Source: Phycisphaera sp. (GTDB taxonomy: Bacteria > Planctomycetota > Phycisphaerae > Phycisphaerales > UBA1924). From it: a DNA stretch of 64,000 nucleotides. Below the pieces are notes generated by a model. The model saw nothing but the letters and a program-made list of their open reading frames with translations. It searched no databases and had not been told where the DNA came from. Shown here piece after piece: positions 1 to 8,813 of this stretch. Position 1 is the stretch's first letter. Each line of letters opens with the position of its first letter. The position numbers and the translations under genes are program-made. The DNA lies in assembly GCA_020639255.1 (NCBI GenBank), contig JACKGZ010000001.1:372001-436000 (forward strand), read 5' to 3'.

Positions 1-59
1 GAACCAGTGTGGGCCGTAACGTCCAGGGGTCGTCGGCGTCCAGAATTTGGAGGATCCAC

Positions 60-1178
60 ATGTGGACTTTTCTGGGCCGGATCATGGTGGTCGCTCTGGC
101 GCTGTTGTGTCTGGCGCCGGCAGAGGCTCAGCCGGGAACCTTGCCGCTGCTCGACCGCCGACTCGCAACGGGCGTGATCTATTCCGAGGTCGCCGACCCT
201 GCCAGAGTACAGACGGATCGGGCTTGGGAGTCGCTCAGGCGATCGGGTGCGACGGCCTACGAGTTGGCGTATCCGTGGGATCAGCTCGAAGGTTCTGACG
301 GCGATTACGACTTCGGCGGGTTGCTGGCCTTGCTCGACACGCTCGAGCTTGCGGGTATGGACACGTATCTCGCGCTCACGACAATTGATACCTCGGTGCT
401 GCGCCTGCCCGGGCGTTTCCTGGATCCGAATGATTCCGGGGCATTGCGAGCCGACCTCGCGTTCGATTCTCCTGAGATTGTTGATGCGCTCGCGCTCTTG
501 ATGCTCGAACTGGCACCGGAGCTCGTGGAGCGGGGGTGCTTCTACGTGTCGGTCGGCAACGAGGTCGATGTCTGGCTCTCGGCGCATCCGGATCAGGAAT
601 TCCCCTTCGCGGTGTTCGCAGAGACGGCTCGCGTCGCAACGCACATTGTGGAGCCCGACCTTGCGGTGGGCGTGACGATGACTCGTGAGGCGCTCGCAAA
701 TCCGCCGCTCGTGCAGCTGATGGCGTCAGTCAGCGATGCGCCGGCGCTCACGTACTACCCGATGGAAGACAATGCGGTGCTGCCGACCGAGATCATCGGC
801 GCGGAGCTCGATGCATTCGAGGCCCTGATCGGCGGCAAGCAGTACCTGATCCAGGAGGCTGGGTGCCCGGCCGGTTGGCCCGGGGGTGTGATAGCGGCCT
901 CGCCAGCCCTACAGCGGTCTTGGATTCGGGCGGTCTTCCGCGAGGCGCGAGCGAGGCCTCGGGTCCGGTTCGTGTCGTGGCTGCACCTGGCGGACTGGTC
1001 AGACCAGCAGCTCGATGAGTTCGAGGCTTACTACGGCGCGAGTTCGCCCGCGTTCCGCGAGTTTCTGGGCACACTGGGCGTGATGACGAGCGAGGGCCTT
1101 CCGAAGCCGGCCCTGCGTGAGCTTGTCGGACAGATCAGGCTGTCCTCGAAGTTCGAGGCGGCGCTCTTGGCCCCTTGA
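60..1178 (+). CDS. Exported TIM-barrel (glycoside-hydrolase-like) protein
   Basis: Predicted secreted protein of 372 aa. I start it at the ATG at 60 because a GGAGG lies about 7 nt upstream and the protein then opens with a clean signal peptide (hydrophobic MVVALALLCLAP, cleavage near AEAQ); an in-frame GTG at 9 would put a polar tail before it. The body reads like a clan-A glycosidase: a G-N-E segment with Glu168 (candidate acid/base) and a Q-E-A-G segment with Glu266 (candidate nucleophile), spaced as in (beta/alpha)8 retaining enzymes. Substrate is not readable. It is followed after 36 nt by purM. Fold assignment is inference from these motifs; the protein could also be a non-catalytic carbohydrate-binding barrel. 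Confidence 0.6.
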   Translation: MWTFLGRIMVVALALLCLAPAEAQPGTLPLLDRRLATGVIYSEVADPARVQTDRAWESLRRSGATAYELAYPWDQLEGSDGDYDFGGLLALLDTLELAGMDTYLALTTIDTSVLRLPGRFLDPNDSGALRADLAFDSPEIVDALALLMLELAPELVERGCFYVSVGNEVDVWLSAHPDQEFPFAVFAETARVATHIVEPDLAVGVTMTREALANPPLVQLMASVSDAPALTYYPMEDNAVLPTEIIGAELDAFEALIGGKQYLIQEAGCPAGWPGGVIAASPALQRSWIRAVFREARARPRVRFVSWLHLADWSDQQLDEFEAYYGASSPAFREFLGTLGVMTSEGLPKPALRELVGQIRLSSKFEAALLAP

Positions 1179-1214
1179 GGTGAGCCGGGCGGAACGGTTG
1201 CTATCCTTCGTCCG

Positions 1215-2300
1215 ATGGCCAAACGACCCGGTAAGAGCAGCGGTCTGACCTACGCCGACGCGGGCGTCGACCTTGAGACGTACGACTCGTTCATCTCCGG
1301 GCTCGGGGCAATGGTGCGCCGGACGCACGGGCCTCGGGTCATCCAGAACCCGGGCGGCTTCGCGGGGCTGTTCAGGCTCGACTACAACCAGAAGCTCTTC
1401 AAGCAGAACTACGTCGACCCGGTCCTGGTCGCCTGCTGCGACGGCGTGGGCACCAAGCTCAAGCTGGCGACCGAGATGAACGACTACTCGACGATCGGTA
1501 TTGATCTGGTTGCGATGAGCGTGAACGACCTGATCGTGCAGGGCGCCGAGCCGTTGTTCTTTCTCGATTACATCGCGGTGCCCAAGGTGTACCCGGAGAT
1601 GCTGAGCGCGATGGTCAACGGCATCGCGGGCGCGTGCAAGGACTCGGGGTGCGCCCTCATCGGGGGCGAGACGGCCGAGATGCCCGATGTGTACGCCCCG
1701 GGCGAGTTCGACATGGCGGGGTTCGCGGTGGGGGTGGTCGAGCTCAAGAAGGCGACCGATCCCTTGCGCGTCGCGCCGGGGGACGTGGTCCTCGGGCTCG
1801 CGTCGGACGGGCTGCATTCCAACGGGTTCAGCCTCGTGCGCAAGGTCGTGTCGCACGCCAAGCTCGATCTGCACAAGGTCTACAAGGATCTCGACCCGGA
1901 GCAGCCGCTCGGCAAGGTGCTGCTGACGCCGACGAGGCTCTACCCCGCGCCGATCGTGCGTTTGCAGCGGGCGTACAAGGTCAAGAAGATCATCAGCGGC
2001 ATGGCGCACATCACGGGGGGCGGGCTCGCGCAGAACCTCGAGCGCGTCATGAACCCGCAGGTCGACGCGGTGCTGAGCCGAAAGGCGTGGGAGGTGCCCC
2101 CGGTCTTCAAGTTCCTCCAGAAGCACGGCAAGATCGACGACGCCGAGATGGATCGCGTGTTCAACATGGGCATCGGGTACGTGCTGATCGTGCGACCGAC
2201 GTTCGCCGAGGCGGTGCAGCGGAAGCTCGAGAAGCTGGGCGAGAAGGTCTGCGTGCTGGGCGAGATCCGCAAGGGGACCGGAGCCGTGAAGCTCAAGTGA
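1215..2300 (+). CDS. purM: Phosphoribosylformylglycinamidine cyclo-ligase (AIR synthetase)
   Basis: Fifth step of de novo purine synthesis: ATP-dependent closure of FGAM to aminoimidazole ribotide in the cytoplasm. The 361-aa product shows the family landmarks in order: D-G-V-G-T-K in the N-terminal ATP-binding part, the GGETAEMPDVY segment in the middle, ASDGLHSNGFS, and the HITGGG loop in the C-terminal half. Length is slightly above the usual 345 aa. There is no ribosome binding site before the ATG; a TATCCT box sits 7 nt upstream, which suggests a leaderless or nearly leaderless message. The next gene starts 13 nt downstream, so the two are probably co-transcribed. purC lies elsewhere in the window, so purine genes are scattered. 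Confidence 0.95.
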   Translation: MAKRPGKSSGLTYADAGVDLETYDSFISGLGAMVRRTHGPRVIQNPGGFAGLFRLDYNQKLFKQNYVDPVLVACCDGVGTKLKLATEMNDYSTIGIDLVAMSVNDLIVQGAEPLFFLDYIAVPKVYPEMLSAMVNGIAGACKDSGCALIGGETAEMPDVYAPGEFDMAGFAVGVVELKKATDPLRVAPGDVVLGLASDGLHSNGFSLVRKVVSHAKLDLHKVYKDLDPEQPLGKVLLTPTRLYPAPIVRLQRAYKVKKIISGMAHITGGGLAQNLERVMNPQVDAVLSRKAWEVPPVFKFLQKHGKIDDAEMDRVFNMGIGYVLIVRPTFAEAVQRKLEKLGEKVCVLGEIRKGTGAVKLK

Positions 2301-2313
2301 GGGAGCGCACCCG

Positions 2314-3354
2314 ATGGCCGACGAACCGGAGATCGTCGCTCAGAAGATGAGCGAGCTGACCAATCGCGGCGGGCTGATCGGGGCGTACCGCCTCGACGGC
2401 AAGGGCGGCGGCAACGACATCGACTGGGACGCGATCGAAACCGACCCGCTCGGCGACAAGCAGCACGGCGACATCTGGGTTCACCTGGATCGCACGGGCA
2501 CGAAGGCGCGGCAGTGGGTCGAGACTGGCGCACGTCTGCCAGACTCGGCGATCCGGGCGCTGCTCGAGGATGACCCGCGCCCGCGGTTCTCGTACTACCC
2601 CGCGACCGGAGACTCGCCCGAGGGGCTCCTCTTCGTGCTGCGAGGGATCAACTTCAACCCCAACGCGGACCCGGAGGACATGGTCTCGGTGCGTCTGTGG
2701 ATCGACGAAAACCGCGTGATCACCACGCGCCGGCGCCGGATCATGTCGATCGACGACAGGCGCCAGTCGCTCCTTCGGGGCAGCGGGCCGTGGGAGTCGG
2801 TAGACGTGCTGATGGGGATCAACGAGTCGCTCATCGATCGCATGCAGCCCGTGCTCAACGAGATGGACGACGAGCTGTCCCGGTACGAGGAGGACGAGGA
2901 GCGGCGGGACTTCAGCGTGATCCGGGGGCGGATTGCGGACCTTCGGCGCAAGATCGTGATGATCCGCCGGTACCTGGCGCCGCAGCGCGAGGCGTTGACG
3001 CTGGCCGAGTCAAAGCTCCCGCACTGGGCGGGCGATCACGTGCGTCAGGCGATCCACGACTCGGCGATCGGGCTGGCGCGGATCGTCGATCACCTCGACG
3101 AGATGCGCGACCGGACCAAGGCGGTGCACGACGAGCTGAGTCTGATCGAGAACGAGCGGATGGCGAAGATCAGTTTGCGTTTGACCGTGATCGCGGCGGT
3201 ATTTCTGCCGGCGAACATGATCGCGGCGATCTGGGGCATGAACGCGGGCGGATTGCCGCTCGTCGAGCATCCCTACGGCTTCTGGGTCGTGATGGGGATC
3301 CTCGTCGGCTTCGCGGCCGCGGGCGTGTATATGGCGCGGGGCCTTCTGCGTTAG
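2314..3354 (+). CDS. zntB: CorA/ZntB-family metal cation transporter
   Basis: Inner-membrane divalent cation channel or transporter of the CorA superfamily, 346 aa. The long N-terminal cytosolic part is followed by a charged helix (about residues 180-280, rich in E, R and K) and two C-terminal membrane helices. The signature G-M-N, in W-G-M-N-A-G-G, closes the first membrane helix as expected. The overall form (no extended acidic tail, G-M-N-x-G-G-L-P) resembles ZntB more than CorA, so zinc efflux or uptake is as likely as magnesium uptake. GGGAG lies before the start. The stop overlaps the stop of the convergent glycosidase gene by 4 nt. Symbol is a family guess. Confidence 0.8.
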   Translation: MADEPEIVAQKMSELTNRGGLIGAYRLDGKGGGNDIDWDAIETDPLGDKQHGDIWVHLDRTGTKARQWVETGARLPDSAIRALLEDDPRPRFSYYPATGDSPEGLLFVLRGINFNPNADPEDMVSVRLWIDENRVITTRRRRIMSIDDRRQSLLRGSGPWESVDVLMGINESLIDRMQPVLNEMDDELSRYEEDEERRDFSVIRGRIADLRRKIVMIRRYLAPQREALTLAESKLPHWAGDHVRQAIHDSAIGLARIVDHLDEMRDRTKAVHDELSLIENERMAKISLRLTVIAAVFLPANMIAAIWGMNAGGLPLVEHPYGFWVVMGILVGFAAAGVYMARGLLR

Positions 3355-5369
3355 TGAGCCGTTGCGATGCCGGTGTACGTCGGGTGTGGCGTGCCCGTGC
3401 CGATGTTCTCGAGTTCCTTGAGCTTGTTGAGGTACTCGCTCACGACGATCATCACGGTCGCATGGCTCCACGTCAGCGGGCTGACCGAGATCGGCGCGCC
3501 GGTGTACGGGTGGAACTGCTCGGCGAGCACGCCCGAGGGCAGCTGGCGGTAGGTGCACCAGTTGATCAGGTCGAGCGCCTCGGCGAGGTCGCTCTTCTTC
3601 TTCGCCCTCGAGATGATGTACTGCGCCTGCCAGAGCGTGCAGATGACCCACGGGTTGCCCGGGACGATGTCGAGTTTGCTCGATTCGATCTGGTGGTAGT
3701 AGTCGTTCTGGTAGCGTGCGACGCCGCCGATCTGTGTGCGGACGGAGAGCAGGTCGCGCGTGGCCCTCTGGTCGCTCTCGATCTTCGGATCCTCGGGGTC
3801 GAGCCCGCCTATGGCGAAGAGCGCGTAGTTGGAAGCGTCGGCGACAAGGTCGAGTCGGTAGGAGCCGTCTTCCTGCGGCACGACGCGGCGCGCAAAGCGA
3901 CCGGCCGGCTCGTGCCAGAAGTGCTTCATGAACGCGAAGGTCATGCGTTCGGCGGCCTCGGTGTACTTGGCGGCGCGGTCGGGCTCGCCGAAGTCCTTGC
4001 AGAACTCGGCCGCGGCCTTGAGCGCGCCGATCGTGCTCGCCACGGTGAACGTGTGCACGCCGCGGCGTTCTTCCCAGAGATCCCACGATTGCTTCGGGAT
4101 GCCGTTGGCGTCGCGGTAGCTGCACATCCAGTCGGCGGGGCGGACGATGAGTTCCTCGTAGACGCTCTTGATGAACTCGACGTCGCGGAAGGTCTCGAAG
4201 TGCTGGCGCAGCGCCCAGACGACGAGGGCCGTCTCGTCCTGCTGGATGGGCAGGATCTTCTGGCCTTCGAGCGTCCACGGGTGCCAGCTCGAGGCGAGCG
4301 AGCCCGAGGGGTTGTACTTGTGGAGGAAGAAGCCTTCCTTGTTGATCACGCCGGCGGAGAAGCGGAAGAACTGGCGTGAGAGCTCGCTCTGCCCGGTGAG
4401 GATGAGCGAGTACGCGCAGAGTGCGCCGTCTCGGGGCCAGCAGTAGGAGTAGTGGTCGCCGCCGAACTGGGCGATGTCGGTGTCGTTGGCTGCGATGATC
4501 GCGCCGCCGTTGTCGACCTGCGTGCGCAGGATGAGCGCCGAACGGTAGTACATGTCCTCGACCGACTCGGGCAGCGGGCTGGTGTCGATGCGTTCCTTGT
4601 GGACCCAGGTTTTCCAGTAGGCCTCGGTCTGGTAGATCATGCGTTCGGCGCTGGTGTCCCAGATGAGTCGGTTGAGGTTCTTGACCTCGTCGTAGCTGCG
4701 CCCGCAGGCGAACCAGTTGGTGACGTAGCTCTCGCCGCCGGCGGGGACGTGGAGGTTGAAGCCGATGGTGGCGTCGACCGAGCCCTGGGCGATGGTGTTG
4801 CGTCCGAGGTGCCCGTCCTCGGCGTCGCGCCAGGTGCCCTCGGCGCCGCCGACGCGTTTGGACCCGATGGCCCAGTGGTCGATGCCGCACTTGTGCTGGT
4901 CGCAGGCGTTGACGAGGAAGTAAAAGCCGTCTTTATAGAAGACGACGGAGTTGGTGGTGGGGTCGTAGTTGGCGGTGTCGCCGACGGGGTTGCCGCCGAT
5001 CGAGAGGTCGTAGTGGAAGAAGATGCGGACGTCGCGGTCCTTGCCCATGAGGTCGCGGACGGTGGTCTTGCGGAAGTAGATGGGCTCGGTGTGGTCGACG
5101 GCGTCGTTGCAGACGAGCTCGATCCCGAATTCCTTGTGGATGAGTGAGACTTCGGTGACGAGCGTGTCGGGCTTGTAGCGGAGCGTGCGCTTCCAGCCGG
5201 ACTCTTCGATCCAGGCGAACTGCCCGTCGACCCAGACGCCGAAGCGCTGGATGTGGCCCTGTGTGTGGTTGGGCTGACCGACGCATGGGAAGTAGATGTC
5301 GCGGATGCGGTACGTGCTGTCGAAGGTGATCAGCAGCGAGCCGTTGCCGACGGGGATGTCGCGGGGCAT
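3351..5369 (-). CDS. Glycoside hydrolase family 15-type protein (glucoamylase/trehalase-like)
   Basis: Cytoplasmic glycosidase of about 672 aa related to GH15 (glucoamylase, glucodextranase, GH15 trehalase). The start at 5369 (MPRDIPVGNG) matches how this family begins and has AAGGA upstream; an earlier ATG at 5411 is possible. An N-terminal beta-sandwich (residues about 1-270) precedes the (alpha/alpha)6 barrel. Motifs include Y-C-W-P-R-D-G, the W-E-E-R-R-G-V-H-T-F segment carrying the likely general acid, and a C-terminal E-Q-F-H-P-Y-T-G segment carrying the likely base Glu. No signal peptide, so it probably acts on internal glycogen, maltodextrin or trehalose. Exact substrate is not readable. 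Confidence 0.85.
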   Translation of the reverse strand: MPRDIPVGNGSLLITFDSTYRIRDIYFPCVGQPNHTQGHIQRFGVWVDGQFAWIEESGWKRTLRYKPDTLVTEVSLIHKEFGIELVCNDAVDHTEPIYFRKTTVRDLMGKDRDVRIFFHYDLSIGGNPVGDTANYDPTTNSVVFYKDGFYFLVNACDQHKCGIDHWAIGSKRVGGAEGTWRDAEDGHLGRNTIAQGSVDATIGFNLHVPAGGESYVTNWFACGRSYDEVKNLNRLIWDTSAERMIYQTEAYWKTWVHKERIDTSPLPESVEDMYYRSALILRTQVDNGGAIIAANDTDIAQFGGDHYSYCWPRDGALCAYSLILTGQSELSRQFFRFSAGVINKEGFFLHKYNPSGSLASSWHPWTLEGQKILPIQQDETALVVWALRQHFETFRDVEFIKSVYEELIVRPADWMCSYRDANGIPKQSWDLWEERRGVHTFTVASTIGALKAAAEFCKDFGEPDRAAKYTEAAERMTFAFMKHFWHEPAGRFARRVVPQEDGSYRLDLVADASNYALFAIGGLDPEDPKIESDQRATRDLLSVRTQIGGVARYQNDYYHQIESSKLDIVPGNPWVICTLWQAQYIISRAKKKSDLAEALDLINWCTYRQLPSGVLAEQFHPYTGAPISVSPLTWSHATVMIVVSEYLNKLKELENIGTGTPHPTYTGIATAH

Positions 5370-5468
5370 GGTCGGGTCGTCCTTGCTCTGGGCGGTCCGT
5401 GGGCGCTCCATCGCGCCTCATGAGGGTATCGGCCGGTTCGCGGGTGTGGTTGTGCCCGAACCCGGGGA

Positions 5469-5822
5469 TCAGCCCGCAAGAAACTGATCGGCGAGTGCTG
5501 AGGCTTCGTCGTCGTCGATCTGGGCGTCGGCGATGGGTGTCGAGGCGACGACCGGGGCCCCTCCAAGGGCTTCAATCCGGGCTTTGACATCCCCGATAAA
5601 GGAGATGGACACCCCGAAATTCTCACCGACCTTCACGGCCTGTCCCTGGCCGATCGCGACGTTGTTGACGAGCAGGTCGAGCTCGTCGTCGGCGGGCTTG
5701 TTGAGCTCCAGGATCCGACCGGGAGTCAGCTCGGAGATTTCCTTGAGGCGCATCGAGCGTTGCCCCACACGGACAATGAGGGGCACTTCGAGTTTCAGGA
5801 TGGCATCGAGCTTGTGGGCCAT
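5469..5822 (-). CDS. fliN: Flagellar motor switch protein FliN
   Basis: C-ring component of the flagellar motor, 117 aa, essentially one SpoA (surface presentation of antigens) domain: V-P-L-I-V-R-V-G, the I-S-E-L-T-P-G-R-I-L-E-L segment, D-L-L-V-N-N-V-A-I-G-Q-G, and V-G-E-N-F-G-V-S-I in the right order and spacing. A short acidic tail follows the domain. It stands alone between the glycosidase and fabF without other fli genes, which is common where flagellar genes are dispersed. A type III secretion SctQ-like role is possible, but length and motifs favour FliN. With the cheY/cheX pair at 21.6-22.5 kb it suggests a motile stage. Confidence 0.88.
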   Translation of the reverse strand: MAHKLDAILKLEVPLIVRVGQRSMRLKEISELTPGRILELNKPADDELDLLVNNVAIGQGQAVKVGENFGVSISFIGDVKARIEALGGAPVVASTPIADAQIDDDEASALADQFLAG

Positions 5823-5883
5823 GGATGCACCGATATCGGCAGGACGGACCCGAGATCTGCGGGAATCGGGCGGGATGTGCGTC

Positions 5884-7179
5884 TTAGCCGTCGTAGCGAG
5901 CGATGATGAGTGTCACGTTGTGTCCGCCGAAGCCGAACGTGTTGTTCATGGCGTATCGGATGGGGCGTTCGCGGGCCTCGTTGGCGACGAGGTTCATGTC
6001 GAACGGCTCGATCGACCCGTCTTCACGCTTGGTGCCGGGGTTGTGGAGGTTGATGGTGGGGGCGATGATGCCCTCGCGGACGGCGTGGAGGCAGGCGATC
6101 GTTTCGACCGCGCCCGAAGCACCGAGCGTGTGCCCGTGCATGGACTTGGTCGAGCTCATCAGAAGCTTGCCGCCGGTCGATTTGCGGGCGTGGTCGCCGA
6201 AGAGCGACAGGGCCGCAGCAATCTCAGCCGAGTCACCGAGCGGTGTCGAGGTGCCGTGGGCGTTGACATAGTCGATGTCTTCGGGGTTGAGCCCGGCGTC
6301 TTTGAGTGCCCACTCCATGGAGCGTTTGGCGCCGCGGCCCTCGGCGTTGGGCGCGGTGATGTGGCTCGCGTCGCAGGAGTTTCCGAAACCGATGAGTTCT
6401 CCCAGGATTGTCGCACCGCGCGCCTTGGCGTGTTCCTCGCTCTCAAGGACACAGATGGCCGCGCCCTCTGCGAGCAGGAATCCGTCGCGGTCGGCGTCGA
6501 ACGGGCGGCTGGCGCCCTCGGGGTCGTCGTTGCGGGTGCTGAGGGCCTTCATGGTCATGAACGCGCCCAGGCAGAGCGGGGTGCATGCTGCTTCGGAGCC
6601 GCCGGCGATCATGACGTCGGCGTCGCCTCGCTGGATGTAGCGCATCGCGTCGCCCATGGCGTGTCCGGAGCTGGCGCATGCGGTGGCGTGCGCCGAGGCG
6701 GGGCCCTGGAGATTGTGCTTGATCGAGATGTTGCCGGCGACCGCGTTGACCATCAGGCGGGGCACGGTGAACGGGTTGATCCGGTCTGGGCCCTTGGTGA
6801 TGAGTGTGGTGACATTCTGCTCGATAGTGGCGATGCCGCCCACGCCCGAGCCGACGACCACGCCGCAACGGGTTGGGTCTTCCTTGGAGATATCGAGCCC
6901 TGCGGACTCGAATGCTTCCTGTGCGGCGACCATGCCGAGCTGCGTGCATCGATCGAGTCGGCGCAGCTCGCGCTTGTCGATGAACTTCTCAGGATCCCAG
7001 TCCTTGATGGCACCGGCGATGCGAACGGTCCAGCCGTCGTAGCGGTCGAACTCGGGGTCGGTGACCTTTGAGATGCCGCTTCGGCCTTCGCGCATGCCGC
7101 TCCATGTCGACGGTGCATCCTGACCGATGTTGGTCACTGCACCGACGCCGGTGATCACGACTCGGCGTTTCTCACTCAT
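5884..7179 (-). CDS. fabF: 3-oxoacyl-[acyl-carrier-protein] synthase II
   Basis: Elongating condensing enzyme of type II fatty acid synthesis; it joins acyl chains to malonyl-ACP. The 431-aa product carries the thiolase-fold triad: Cys168 in T-A-C-A-S-S-G-H-A, His in N-A-H-G-T-S-T-P-L-G-D (about residue 308), and His in F-G-F-G-G-H-N near the C-terminus. I start at 7179 (MSEKRRVVITG) because GGAG lies 9 nt upstream; an ATG at 7200 adds seven unlikely residues. It lies downstream of acpP on the same strand with a strong terminator hairpin between them, so read-through would set fabF below acpP. Confidence 0.96.
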   Translation of the reverse strand: MSEKRRVVITGVGAVTNIGQDAPSTWSGMREGRSGISKVTDPEFDRYDGWTVRIAGAIKDWDPEKFIDKRELRRLDRCTQLGMVAAQEAFESAGLDISKEDPTRCGVVVGSGVGGIATIEQNVTTLITKGPDRINPFTVPRLMVNAVAGNISIKHNLQGPASAHATACASSGHAMGDAMRYIQRGDADVMIAGGSEAACTPLCLGAFMTMKALSTRNDDPEGASRPFDADRDGFLLAEGAAICVLESEEHAKARGATILGELIGFGNSCDASHITAPNAEGRGAKRSMEWALKDAGLNPEDIDYVNAHGTSTPLGDSAEIAAALSLFGDHARKSTGGKLLMSSTKSMHGHTLGASGAVETIACLHAVREGIIAPTINLHNPGTKREDGSIEPFDMNLVANEARERPIRYAMNNTFGFGGHNVTLIIARYDG

Positions 7180-7234
7180 GGAAATCAGCTCCGCATGCAA
7201 ATCCGAGCGAAGTTCCGACGGCAGACATGGTCCA

Positions 7235-7260
7235 CAAAAAAGGCGGCAACAAAGCCGCCT
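7235..7260 (-). terminator. Rho-independent terminator between acpP and fabF
   Basis: On the minus strand AGGCGGC, a 6-nt loop, GCCGCCT and then six T residues form a canonical intrinsic terminator. It sits 36 nt after the acpP stop and 56 nt before the fabF start, so it should end most acpP transcripts. Confidence 0.85.
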
Positions 7261-7295
7261 CCGGATCCCGGTTCAGGGAAGCACAGGGGCGGCGA

Positions 7296-7544
7296 TCAAT
7301 CGGTGCCCTGAGCACCCTTGATGAACTCGATCGCCTGGCCGACGGTCTTGATCTTCTCGGCCTGGTCATCCGGGATAGAAGTCTCGAAGGCGTCCTCGAA
7401 TTCCATAACCAGCTCGACGGTGTCGAGGCTGTCGGCGTTGAGGTCCTCAACAAAGCTTGTGTCGCGGGTGATCTTGGCTTTGTCGGCGCCGAGCTGCTCG
7501 GCCACGATGTCGATCACCTTTGCTTCGATGTCCTGCTCTGTCAC
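7296..7544 (-). CDS. acpP: Acyl carrier protein
   Basis: Carrier of growing acyl chains on 4'-phosphopantetheine in fatty acid (and lipid A) synthesis. The 82-aa acidic protein has the D-S-L attachment motif with Ser39 in L-N-A-D-S-L-D-T-V-E-L-V-M, followed by the acidic helix that FabF and other partners bind. I use the GTG at 7544: it has GGAG 8 nt upstream and gives exactly the family length, while the longer reading frame adds 38 residues of unrelated sequence. A sigma70-type promoter (TTGCTG, 16 nt, TAGAAT) lies upstream and a terminator directly downstream, so it is likely a strong monocistronic unit with some read-through into fabF. Confidence 0.96.
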   Translation of the reverse strand: MTEQDIEAKVIDIVAEQLGADKAKITRDTSFVEDLNADSLDTVELVMEFEDAFETSIPDDQAEKIKTVGQAIEFIKGAQGTD

Positions 7545-7608
7545 GCGTATATCTCCGTCCCTGCACACCCCCGGGGCGAGACCACCCCGCGGCCCGGTGC
7601 AAGGCAGG

Positions 7609-7636
7609 ATTCTAGCCAAATCGGACGTGCCAGCAA
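7609..7636 (-). promoter_or_regulatory. Predicted sigma70-type promoter of acpP
   Basis: Minus strand -35 TTGCTG (7631-7636), 16-nt spacer, -10 TAGAAT (7609-7614). The expected start, near 7602, leaves a leader of about 58 nt before the GTG. Found by eye; no start site data. Confidence 0.5.
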
Positions 7637-7912
7637 GCGAACGCCACTTCCGGACCATGAAGGCGGGATTCTCCCTGATTCAGAACCCCAAACCCTGATT
7701 GCATGGGAGGTTAGGGAAATCTGCCCATGCCGGTAAATCTGGGAGATCAAATCGCTCGGGATGGTCTTGTGAAGAAACCACCTAATCAGGTGTGCCTCGA
7801 CGAGCCCGACATGCCTCAGACGCCCTTCCTGGTGGTCGATGAGTTCCCCGGTTTGCAGCGAGGGATCGCCGGGCCGGCCGTTGGTCGGGACCGCTTCGGA
7901 GAGGGACTGCTC

Positions 7913-8794
7913 ATGGCGCAGATGCCACGGGAATTGGATGCGTTTGCGGCCAAGGTTGCGGAGATGCTCCGCAAACTCCAGCCCGACTTTGCGATCAAGC
8001 TAATCGGGACGAGCGAATTGCTCGTCGACGGTCGGCGTCTTGACCTCGACAATCTCTACCGCATGGTCTCGCACGACCGCGTCCGCGGGCGCGAGATCGT
8101 CGAGCACTATCTGGAGCAGCTGTTCTCCGACGATTCGCTCGATCAGACCGACCTCGGCTTCGAGCTGATCAAAGACCGCATCATGCCGAGGATTCAGCCT
8201 GAGTCGATCTTTGAGCATCTCTCGCGTGAACTGGTGGCGCACGTTCCTTTCGTGAATGGCACGGTGATCGTGTTCGTCATGGACATGCCCAACATGACGG
8301 TCAGCATCACCACCGAGCAGATGATCCGCTGGGGTGTCACCGCAGAGGAACTCGAAGCGGTCGCGCGTGAAAACCTGAACAGCTACACGCCCGAACTCGA
8401 CATGCAGTTTGTCGAGTCGAAGGAGGGCGGGCAGGCCGCGATCATCGGCGAGCAGGACGGCTACGACGCCGCCCGCGTGCTGCTGGGCGGGCTGCACAAC
8501 GCGCTGTCGAATCGGCTCGGGCCGGACTTTCTGGTGGCTATTCCCGCGCGTGACATGTTCGTCGCGCTCTCGGCTGGGCCCACGCCCTTCCTCCAGAGGC
8601 TCCACCGGCGGGTCGTGCAGGACTACACACGCCTGCCCTACCCGATCACGGACGAGTTTTTCCTCGTCACTCGTGACGGCGTGGCGGGCACGGTGCTCGA
8701 AGACTTCGGCGTTGAGCGTCTGAGCGAGATCGGGCCGGAAGCCTTCGGCAAGGATCTCGACGGCGGTTTCGACGAGGGCCGCGAGGCGGCGTGA
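7913..8794 (+). CDS. DUF1444-like conserved protein
   Basis: Protein of 293 aa without signal peptide or membrane segment. The pattern resembles the DUF1444 family (Bacillus YtpQ-like): an alpha/beta N-terminal part, V-N-G-T-V-I-V-F-V-M-D near the middle and a closing stretch with A-I-P-A-R-D-M-F-V-A-L-S, where a conserved P-x-R-D is typical. Function of the family is unknown. Start chosen at 7913 because GGAGAGGG precedes it; in-frame ATGs at 7811 and 7727 would extend the N-terminus by 34 or 62 residues without an obvious ribosome site. It is followed after 19 nt by the amidotransferase gene. Confidence 0.55.
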   Translation: MAQMPRELDAFAAKVAEMLRKLQPDFAIKLIGTSELLVDGRRLDLDNLYRMVSHDRVRGREIVEHYLEQLFSDDSLDQTDLGFELIKDRIMPRIQPESIFEHLSRELVAHVPFVNGTVIVFVMDMPNMTVSITTEQMIRWGVTAEELEAVARENLNSYTPELDMQFVESKEGGQAAIIGEQDGYDAARVLLGGLHNALSNRLGPDFLVAIPARDMFVALSAGPTPFLQRLHRRVVQDYTRLPYPITDEFFLVTRDGVAGTVLEDFGVERLSEIGPEAFGKDLDGGFDEGREAA

Positions 8795-8813
8795 TCTCGG
8801 CTACCGTTGCCGC

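Noticed and set aside
999..2126. Long open frame antisense to purM
   Set aside because: Arginine- and histidine-rich shadow typical of high-GC antisense; the plus strand encodes an intact PurM.
3010..4890. Open frame of about 626 codons overlapping the glycosidase on the same strand in another frame
   Set aside because: Extreme Arg/Pro/His content and no motif; the glycosidase frame carries all family signatures.
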